From an uncultured Acetatifactor sp. (GTDB lineage Bacteria; Bacillota; Clostridia; Lachnospirales; Lachnospiraceae), in the NCBI GenBank assembly GCA_910584435.1, contig CAJUAP010000037.1, positions 1 through 20,910 on the forward strand: a stretch of DNA of 20,910 nucleotides. The letters run 5' to 3'. This document shows positions 15,115-20,910 of this stretch, piece after piece. The position numbers and the translations under genes are program-made. A model generated the notes under the pieces. It was not told the DNA's origin. It made no database searches and saw nothing but the letters and a program-made list of their open reading frames with translations. Position 1 is the first letter of the stretch; each line of letters begins with the position of its first letter.

Positions 15115-16327
15115 AAAGCAGAGAAATAAGGGAATGAAACGATTATTAATATTATATGTGCTGTTGGGAATTGCCGTATTGTTTCCAGTAGTAAGCAGTT
15201 ATGTTATGAGCGGGGAGAGAATGCCGGAATGGACTGCCAGAGTGGAAGAGCTGGCGGTAGGTTTTCAGTCAGGCCATCTGTACCTGTTTCCGTCAGCACA
15301 GACATTAGCAGCAGGAAACGGTGTGAAAAGCATGGATTCTAATATGTGGCTTTTCCTTCCGGGTGCTGTGTATTGGATTTCAGGAAATTTGGCGCTTACA
15401 TATCGAATTTATATGCTGGTGGTTCAGATGGGGACTTTAGGTGCTGCCATATTGATGTTTCACAGGGTTTTCGGCCGAAAGGATGCAGAGATGTCAAGGT
15501 TCTGTGGAGTATTGCTGTATATGACCTGTCCCTACAGAATATTTGTGAGTTATGATCTTGCTGATTTTTCTCAGGTTGCGGCGTGGATGTTTCTGCCATT
15601 GTATCTGTGGGCGGTGATAGGTATTGTGAAAGGGGAAGGGAAAAGGAGTGTTAATATTCTGACTGCAGCTGCTGCATTGGCGGGAACAGGGTATGCATCT
15701 GTGGTGTATTTTCTGGCCGCGGCGGGAGTGTCGGTGCTGGCGGGATTGTTCGGCAGGAAATTATGGGTGTTGGTCTCGGCGGCGGCAGGCGGGGGAGTAT
15801 TTCTGCCGGGGGTGTGGCGGCTGGTTTCCTATGTATTTCTGGATGGATTCGGGGATCTTGGCATACCTTTGAAGTCTATTATGCCGGAGGGGTATCGCTT
15901 TGGGCAGTTTTTCGGTTCTTATGTGTTCAGGGACAGTCATCCGGGAATGGGACTGGGTATGCTGATATGCGTACTGTCAGGTGTATGGCTGGGGTTTGTG
16001 GAGCGTAAACGGGTCTTAGGGGAGAATAAAATATTTATGCTTTTGTCTGTTTTATTCGCGGTGATTTCTCTTTCCTGCTTTCCGTGGGATATAGTTCAAC
16101 GGCTGGGAAGCTGGGCTTTAAAACTGGTGAGTCTGTTGGATACACCGGCGGTATTTTGGGGAATGGCTTGTCTGTGCCTCAGTGTACCAACAGCCTGTGC
16201 GGTGGATGGAATCAGCAGACATGAGAACAGGAGGACGGCCGCGGCGGTTCCGGTCATGGTTATGGCTGCCTGTCTGTGTGTCTGTGTGTATCAGTGCGGT
16301 ATGCTGATTTGTCGAAATGCTGTATAG
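15104..16327 (+). CDS. Shorter membrane paralogue of the preceding protein
   Basis: The 407-residue protein has about ten hydrophobic segments and aligns by eye with the membrane half of its neighbour. ARVEELAVGFQSGHLYLFPS corresponds to QRIEGVKDGLLGGQFPVRLE, LLYMTCPYRIFVSYDLADFS to ALYTLSVFRIYKLILMTAVG, CFPWDIVQRL to VFPWDRIQET, and LLDTPAVFWGMACL to LQFPNRFLGWGTGCL. It lacks the N-terminal and C-terminal outer domains. The Asp-x-x-Tyr-His before the first of these motifs is PEWTA here, so a catalytic residue may be gone. ATG 15104 overlaps the upstream stop by 11 bases, which suggests coupled translation and perhaps a two-subunit complex. Function not known. Confidence 0.65.
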   Translation: MRIEKQRNKGMKRLLILYVLLGIAVLFPVVSSYVMSGERMPEWTARVEELAVGFQSGHLYLFPSAQTLAAGNGVKSMDSNMWLFLPGAVYWISGNLALTYRIYMLVVQMGTLGAAILMFHRVFGRKDAEMSRFCGVLLYMTCPYRIFVSYDLADFSQVAAWMFLPLYLWAVIGIVKGEGKRSVNILTAAAALAGTGYASVVYFLAAAGVSVLAGLFGRKLWVLVSAAAGGGVFLPGVWRLVSYVFLDGFGDLGIPLKSIMPEGYRFGQFFGSYVFRDSHPGMGLGMLICVLSGVWLGFVERKRVLGENKIFMLLSVLFAVISLSCFPWDIVQRLGSWALKLVSLLDTPAVFWGMACLCLSVPTACAVDGISRHENRRTAAAVPVMVMAACLCVCVYQCGMLICRNAV

Positions 16328-16370
16328 GGGTGATTTCTTCATAAAATCTATGAGTATTTTATAAAAAGAG

Positions 16371-16399
16371 TGGCTGATATTCCATGAAAGTGTTATAAT
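16371..16399 (+). promoter_or_regulatory. Extended -10 promoter of the family 2 glycosyltransferase
   Basis: TGTTATAAT (16391-16399) is a perfect extended -10 element; TGGCTG (16371-16376) is a weak -35 at 17 bases. Transcription would start near 16406, 30 bases before the ATG. Confidence 0.6.
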
Positions 16400-16435
16400 C
16401 ATAATGTTTGCAGTATTTGGAAAGGATAGGAAGCA

Positions 16436-17368
16436 ATGGAAAAAATTGCGGTTTTGATTCCGTGTTATAATGAAGAACATACGATCGAAAAGGTGGTTCG
16501 GGATGTAAGGGAAGCTTTGCCGGAGGCAGTGGTCTATGTGTACGATAACAATTCCACAGACAGGACGGCGGAGCTTGCACAGGCTGCAGGGGCAGTGCTG
16601 CGCTATGAGCACAAACAGGGCAAGGGCAATGTAATCCGCAGGATGTTTCGGGAGATTGATGCGGAGTGTTACCTGATGATAGACGGGGACGACACTTATC
16701 CATTGAATTGTGCAAAGGAAATGACGGACAAGGTACTTTCCCACAATGCGGATATGGTGGTGGGGGACAGGCTTTCTTCCACTTACTTTTCGGAGAATAA
16801 ACGGCCTTTTCATAATTTTGGCAACAGCCTCATGCGTTATGGAATTAACAAGTTATTTCGCACAGATATCAAGGATGTTATGACGGGATACAGAGCTTTC
16901 AGCTATGAATTCGTGAAGACATTTCCTGTGGTTTCCAAGGGATTTGAAATAGAGACAGAGATGACCATTCATGCAGTGAATTATAATATGCAGGTGGAAA
17001 ATCTGGTTGTTGAGTTTCGTGACAGGCCGGAGGGCAGTGTCTCCAAGCTGAATACTTACAGTGACGGGCTGCGTGTCATTCGTAAAATGATACAATTGTA
17101 CAGAAATTATAAGCCGCTGCATTTTTTCGGGATTATTTGTGCAGTATTGATTCTGGCGGCATTGCTGCTGATGATACCAATTTTCAGAGTATACCTGGAA
17201 AGCGGTCTGGTGCCCCGGTTCCCTACGTTGATTGTCTGCGGTTTCATGGTGCTGGCAGGGATTCAGTCCTTTTTTGCAGGAATGATTCTGGAGGTAATGG
17301 ACGCGAAGGACAAGAGGGATTTCGAGTATCGTTTGTCTGAAGTCAGTGCGGAGAAGAGACAGAAGTGA
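16436..17368 (+). CDS. Family 2 glycosyltransferase, DPM1/polyprenyl-phosphate sugar synthase-like
   Basis: The 310-residue protein has a GT-A domain followed by two C-terminal membrane segments (about residues 223-245 and 258-282). IAVLIPCYNEEHTIEKVV and YDNNSTDRT form the nucleotide-sugar site, and YLMIDGDDTYP (DGDDTYP 83-89) is the DxD-type metal motif in the form typical of dolichol/undecaprenyl-phosphate mannose or glucose synthases. Later motifs are VVGDRL, DVMTGYRAFS and SKGFEIETEMTIHA. It would attach a sugar from a nucleotide donor to undecaprenyl phosphate at the inner face of the membrane, giving the donor that GT-C enzymes use outside. It has its own promoter and the site AAAGGATAGGA before ATG 16436. 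The sugar is unknown. Confidence 0.85.
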   Translation: MEKIAVLIPCYNEEHTIEKVVRDVREALPEAVVYVYDNNSTDRTAELAQAAGAVLRYEHKQGKGNVIRRMFREIDAECYLMIDGDDTYPLNCAKEMTDKVLSHNADMVVGDRLSSTYFSENKRPFHNFGNSLMRYGINKLFRTDIKDVMTGYRAFSYEFVKTFPVVSKGFEIETEMTIHAVNYNMQVENLVVEFRDRPEGSVSKLNTYSDGLRVIRKMIQLYRNYKPLHFFGIICAVLILAALLLMIPIFRVYLESGLVPRFPTLIVCGFMVLAGIQSFFAGMILEVMDAKDKRDFEYRLSEVSAEKRQK

Positions 17369-17398
17369 ATATGAAATGACAGAAGTAAATATGAAATT
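17359..17398 (+). repeat. 20-bp tandem duplication across the stop codon of the glycosyltransferase gene
   Basis: Positions 17359-17378 and 17379-17398 are adjacent copies with two differences. The first contains the gene's TGA; the second carries TAA at the matching place. Confidence 0.85.
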
Positions 17399-17419
17399 AT
17401 AAAATGAGAAGGTGCGCTC

Positions 17420-19186
17420 TTGGATAATAATCGTTTGCTCTCAAAACCAATTGCATATCTGTTGTTCTGCTTCCTGGGGGTGTTGTTTTTTTTCTGTTTC
17501 CTGACAGAAGGGGAATTGGCGAGACAAAGGAATATTCTGTGGACCTGGGGCTGCTTTGCTAAGACACTGGGGATAAGTCTGCTGGCAGGGGGCGGATTGG
17601 GTGCTGTGGTTTGCTTTGGCATCTGCAGATGGTGTGGTTATGGGATTGGAGATGGGGCTTCCGAAGGACAAGGGAAGCGCATGGCGCGGTTCGGAGGCTG
17701 GCTTCTGGGCCGAACCAAAGGAGAGAAGGGCTGGGGGAAGGTGTTCGGGGTGAGCATGGCGTTGACATTCTGTGCCTGGCTGCCTGTATTCCTGGCGTAC
17801 TTCCCGGCGATATGTGCCTATGATGCAGTCTATCAGACAGGGCAGATTGTGGAGAATTCTTATATTGATCATCATCCCATTTTTCATACGCTTTTGATTC
17901 GATGCGCGATGATGTTTGGCGGGAACGTGCTGGGCAGTATCAACAGGGGAATCGGATGTTATACCTTGTGCCAGATGGTGCTTCTGGCGTCTGCATTTGC
18001 TTTTGGAATTGCAATGCTTTGGCGGCGCAGTGTCAGGCGTATCTGGCTGGGGCTGGTGCAGTTATTCTGTATGTTCCATCCGTTTCATTGGTATATGAGT
18101 GTCAGTATGACAAAGGATACCGTGTTTGCTGCTTTTTTTCTAATACAGCTGACAGCGTTTTGTGAGATGATGAGCGGGGGTAAGGACATGGATAAGCATA
18201 GGAAACATGGGATGGAGCTGTTGTTTTTTACAGCCGCAGTCGGTATGATATTATTCCGCAATAACGGAAAATATGCGTTCCTGGTGTTGATTGTGTTTTT
18301 GCTTGCGGCGGTATTGTTTGGGAAAAGGCGGCGTTTCTGGGGCAGAACGCTGTTGTGGTCACTGGGGGCTTTGGCTGTGGGCATGGTGCTGCTGCAGATG
18401 GTCTTTCGGATAACGGATGCAGAACAGGGGGATCGGCGGGAGATGTTGAGCATTCCTATCCAGCAGCTTGCCAGAACCATGTTGTACCATGGAGGCGTCG
18501 GTGTACTGGAGGAGGATGATAACACCATGGAAGAGGCGGATAAGGCATTGGTCAATGATTTCATCCTGAATGAGGCATATCGGAATTACAGGCCGGATTT
18601 TGCCGATCCGGTGAAAAGTAATACCAATACGTATGTGGCCAGGTATCGGACAGGGGAGTTTATTGATACGTATATAAGATTATTTCTGCGGTATCCGGGA
18701 GATTTCCTGAATGCGGCATTAGCGGTGAACGCAGGGTACTTATATCCCGGAGATGTAAGCCATGCCTATGTGAATGCCCAGGAGGGACAGGCGGCAGGGG
18801 GAGGATATATTCAGACCCGTTGGGAAGAGGGAACGCTGAATTCCAGAGGAATTTATAAAGAATCAAAATGGCCGGGACTTTTTGAGGCGATGGAACGATG
18901 GGCAGATGAAAATGCTTACTTAAAATTGCCTGTTTTAAAATATTTATTTGTGCCGGGGGTAGTGATCTGGCTGTATCTGCTTCTGCTTGGCAGCAGGCTT
19001 GTGAAACGGGAATTTGGACTGTGCATGCCGCTTTTGCTGGTATTGGGATATTTCCTGACGCTGCTGCTGGGGCCTACCGTACAGCTTCGATATATTTACC
19101 CTGTTATGATTGCATTTCCTTTTATGCTGCTGTGGCAGGAGACGGGAGAAGTAAAGTGTAGTGGGGGCGATGAGGATGATAGATAA
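17420..19186 (+). CDS. Polytopic membrane protein resembling the DUF6020 family
   Basis: The 588-residue protein has about a dozen hydrophobic segments, a charged cytoplasmic loop at roughly residues 72-108 (GEGQ/KR-rich), and a large outer loop near 340-450. Its signature AYFPAICAYDAVYQTGQ followed by DHHPIFHTLLI (Asp135, His151, His152, His156) is what I associate with DUF6020 proteins of Lachnospiraceae; the assignment is from memory of the motif. The Asp in the first outer loop fits a GT-C-like transferase (inference). No ATG is available near the start; TTG 17420 with GAGAAGG (17406-17412) eight bases upstream is the best choice. It overlaps the following oxidoreductase gene, so the two are probably co-translated. 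Confidence 0.68.
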   Translation: MDNNRLLSKPIAYLLFCFLGVLFFFCFLTEGELARQRNILWTWGCFAKTLGISLLAGGGLGAVVCFGICRWCGYGIGDGASEGQGKRMARFGGWLLGRTKGEKGWGKVFGVSMALTFCAWLPVFLAYFPAICAYDAVYQTGQIVENSYIDHHPIFHTLLIRCAMMFGGNVLGSINRGIGCYTLCQMVLLASAFAFGIAMLWRRSVRRIWLGLVQLFCMFHPFHWYMSVSMTKDTVFAAFFLIQLTAFCEMMSGGKDMDKHRKHGMELLFFTAAVGMILFRNNGKYAFLVLIVFLLAAVLFGKRRRFWGRTLLWSLGALAVGMVLLQMVFRITDAEQGDRREMLSIPIQQLARTMLYHGGVGVLEEDDNTMEEADKALVNDFILNEAYRNYRPDFADPVKSNTNTYVARYRTGEFIDTYIRLFLRYPGDFLNAALAVNAGYLYPGDVSHAYVNAQEGQAAGGGYIQTRWEEGTLNSRGIYKESKWPGLFEAMERWADENAYLKLPVLKYLFVPGVVIWLYLLLLGSRLVKREFGLCMPLLLVLGYFLTLLLGPTVQLRYIYPVMIAFPFMLLWQETGEVKCSGGDEDDR

Positions 19187-20303
19187 GCTGATAATCGGGG
19201 CGGGGCTTTATGGATTGTATGCAGCATTGTATTGTGCGAAAAGGGGGCAGCAGGTTACGGTGCTGGAGATGGATGAGGCGCCGTTTGCCAGGGCTACTTA
19301 TATTAACCAGGCCAGAGTGCATATGGGGTATCACTATCCCCGTTCCCTGTCAACTGCAATGAAAAGTGCGGGTTATTTTAAACGGTTTGTGGAAGATTAT
19401 TCTTTCTGTATTCTATTTGACTTTCAGCAGATTTATGCGACTTCTCAGCATTTTTCATGGACGGATGCCAGGGAATTCCGAAAGTTCTGCCGGGATGCGG
19501 GGATTCCCTGCGAGCCTTTGCCGGTGGACAGATATTTTAAAGAGGGCAGCTGCGACGGCGCGTTTCTGACGAAAGAATATACTTATGACGCACATATTTT
19601 GAGGGATTATTTTCTGGAAGAATTGGGGAAATATACAGGCGTGAAACTGCTTTGGGGCAGGGAAGTACACCGTATCATAAAAAATGCGGACAATTATGAA
19701 ATTTATGCGCTGCACCAGGGAGGGGAGGAGCGTTTTGAGGCGCCTTTTGTGCTGAATGCAACATATGCCTCGGTGAATCAGGTGCTGAAACAGGTGGAAG
19801 GGGCAGAGCCTTTTGGCATTAAGTATGAGTTGTGTGAGATTATTCTGTGCAGGGTAAATGAAGCACTTAAGAATATTGGGCTGACGGTGATGGACGGCCC
19901 GTTCTTCTCAATTATGCCTTTCGGTAAGACGGGATACCATTCATTGACTTCCGTGACGTTTACGCCGCATAGGACAAGCTTTGACAGTGTACCCCGGTTC
20001 CCATGTATGGAAGGCGGTGCGTGTGCGGCCGGACGGCTGGGGAACTGTAATGATTGCGGGAACAGACCGGAGAGCGCATGGGAGTATATGTCGACATTGG
20101 CGAGAAAGTATGTCAGGGATGTGTACGGGTTTGCATATGAAAAGTCGTTATTTTCTATGAAGCCGATTCTGAAAGCCTCGGAGATAGACGATTCCAGGCC
20201 CACGGTGATTCGCTATGCCAGCAGAAAGCCGGTGTTTCTGAGCGTATTGTCGGGAAAGATTAATACGGTTTATGATTTGGACGAATTTCTGTGCTGTGAC
20301 TGA
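19176..20303 (+). CDS. FAD-dependent oxidoreductase, DAO superfamily
   Basis: The 375-residue protein begins with a Rossmann FAD-binding motif: KLIIGAGLYGLYAALYCAKR (GxGxxG at residues 8-13) and VTVLEMDE with Glu31 for the ribose. ARATYINQARVHMGYHYPRS follows, as in DAO-type oxidases linked to glycan clusters. The C-terminal SMKPILKASEIDDSRPTVIR and the Gly in VLSGKINTVYDL resemble the second part of the FAD site. A Cys cluster (CMEGGACAAGRLGNCNDCG) in the middle could bind metal or form disulphides. ATG 19176 overlaps the upstream stop by 11 bases; GTG 19161 and ATG 19170 are alternatives, with GGGGG at 19162-19166. Likely substrates are an amino sugar or sugar intermediate of the same locus, but the sequence does not show which. 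Confidence 0.75.
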   Translation: MIDKLIIGAGLYGLYAALYCAKRGQQVTVLEMDEAPFARATYINQARVHMGYHYPRSLSTAMKSAGYFKRFVEDYSFCILFDFQQIYATSQHFSWTDAREFRKFCRDAGIPCEPLPVDRYFKEGSCDGAFLTKEYTYDAHILRDYFLEELGKYTGVKLLWGREVHRIIKNADNYEIYALHQGGEERFEAPFVLNATYASVNQVLKQVEGAEPFGIKYELCEIILCRVNEALKNIGLTVMDGPFFSIMPFGKTGYHSLTSVTFTPHRTSFDSVPRFPCMEGGACAAGRLGNCNDCGNRPESAWEYMSTLARKYVRDVYGFAYEKSLFSMKPILKASEIDDSRPTVIRYASRKPVFLSVLSGKINTVYDLDEFLCCD

Positions 20304-20304
20304 G

Positions 20305-20829
20305 GTGCAGGGTTTTCGTAAAGGAAAAGCCATTGCGGACAATAATGCTGCCATAGGAGACAATGTCTTGCGAGTGAATTCCCGAAGGGTGAAGATAATG
20401 AAAAATACGGATATTCTTGTGAATCTGCTCATTGCGGATATAAAAAATAAGACCATTCTGGAAGCAGCCTGTGGGGCGGCTGATTTTTCTGTTTCTGCAT
20501 CGGCCTATTCTGATAGCGTTTATTGCATTGATCTTGATGACGGAAGACTAAACAGCAGGCCTGCTGCAGATCTGCATTTTCAAATTATGGATGCGTCCAA
20601 AATGGATTTTGCAGATGAAACATTTGATACAGTTATCCTATACAATGCTTTTTTTCATATTCAGTCTCAATGGATTGAGATTGAACGGGAATGCAGACGA
20701 GTTTTAAAAGCAGAAGGTGTTATTTATATTGTGGGGACATGGAAATTGGATGTGCATATAATAATGGATGTTTTTGGTGATAAAGCAGAATGGCAAGATC
20801 AATTTCTGATTGTTGAAATAAGGAAATAA
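20305..20829 (+). CDS. Small class I SAM-dependent methyltransferase
   Basis: With the start used here the protein has 174 residues. Motif I is TILEAACGAADFSVSASAY (about 50-68), followed by VYCIDLDDGRL (acidic residue for the SAM ribose), IMDASKMDFADETFDTVILY (motifs II-III) and ECRRVLKAEGVIYIVGTWK (post-motif). The start is uncertain. GTG 20305 comes one base after the upstream stop without a clear ribosome site and would need coupled translation, but it keeps a coding-like stretch (GKAIADNNAAIGDNVLRVNS) before motif I. ATG 20398, after GAAGGGTGAAG, would leave only 18 residues before motif I. The target may be a sugar or small molecule. The C-terminus runs directly into the AT-rich tandem repeat. 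Confidence 0.7.
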   Translation: MQGFRKGKAIADNNAAIGDNVLRVNSRRVKIMKNTDILVNLLIADIKNKTILEAACGAADFSVSASAYSDSVYCIDLDDGRLNSRPAADLHFQIMDASKMDFADETFDTVILYNAFFHIQSQWIEIERECRRVLKAEGVIYIVGTWKLDVHIIMDVFGDKAEWQDQFLIVEIRK

Positions 20830-20842
20830 ATAAATAAACAAA

Positions 20843-20910
20843 GAAATAAAGAAATAAATAAAGAAATAAATAAAGAAATAAATAAAGAAATAAATAAAGA
20901 AATAAATAAA
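20843..20910. repeat. 12-bp AT-rich tandem repeat running off the window
   Basis: A partial unit (20843-20850) and five exact copies of GAAATAAATAAA (20851-20910) continue to the last base. The array begins 14 bases after the methyltransferase stop. In the methyltransferase frame, past the stop, it reads as repeated EINK without stops. Confidence 0.95.

Noticed and set aside
16118..16813. 231-residue minus-strand reading across the start of the family 2 glycosyltransferase
   Set aside because: It covers the end of one gene, a promoter and the N-terminal motifs of the next, and shows no family features.

Overview
The window looks like a chromosomal piece of a Gram-positive Clostridia bacterium, most likely a Lachnospiraceae gut commensal. 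The reasons are strong GGAGG-type ribosome binding sites, sigma-A promoters close to consensus, moderate GC with GGA/AGA-rich coding, and gene families typical of that group: a PD-(D/E)XK 'GIEQGIEQGI' protein, a PTPS-related membrane protein, and a protein resembling the DUF6020 family. The genus cannot be fixed from sequence alone.

Left part (1-3950), metabolic genes. A decayed GNAT acetyltransferase fragment and a terminator are followed by a promoter and a PfkB-family sugar kinase resembling 2-keto-3-deoxygluconate kinase. Next come a uroporphyrinogen-decarboxylase/corrinoid-methyltransferase-like protein, a good intrinsic terminator, and a PepV-like M20 dipeptidase.

Middle part (3951-8670), amino-deoxysugar genes. 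A hairpin-rich palindromic element (3954-4196) precedes a pseB-like UDP-GlcNAc 4,6-dehydratase. A second, inverted copy of its 32-34 bp end palindrome (5477-5510) follows pseB, so pseB sits between inverted repeats. Then come a small cytidine/blasticidin-deaminase-like protein, a pseC-like aminotransferase, a degenerate 16-17 bp tandem repeat, and a polytopic membrane protein. These are the first two steps of pseudaminic-acid-type sugar synthesis; the later steps (pseH/G/I/F) are not in the window.

Right part (8732-20910), membrane glycosyltransferase genes. A convergent GT39-like membrane protein lies on the minus strand. It is followed by a PD-(D/E)XK gene behind a perfect TTGACA-17-TATAAT promoter and an AT-richer GNAT gene. 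Then a plus-strand series encodes two paralogous large membrane proteins (11-bp overlap), a DPM1-like family 2 glycosyltransferase, a DUF6020-like membrane protein, an FAD-dependent oxidoreductase and a small SAM methyltransferase. The window ends inside a 12-bp tandem repeat.

Working model (inference): the family 2 enzyme loads a sugar on a polyprenyl phosphate, and the several GT-C-like membrane proteins transfer such sugars outside the membrane to a surface glycan. PseB/PseC supply an amino-deoxysugar; the oxidoreductase and methyltransferase may tailor it.
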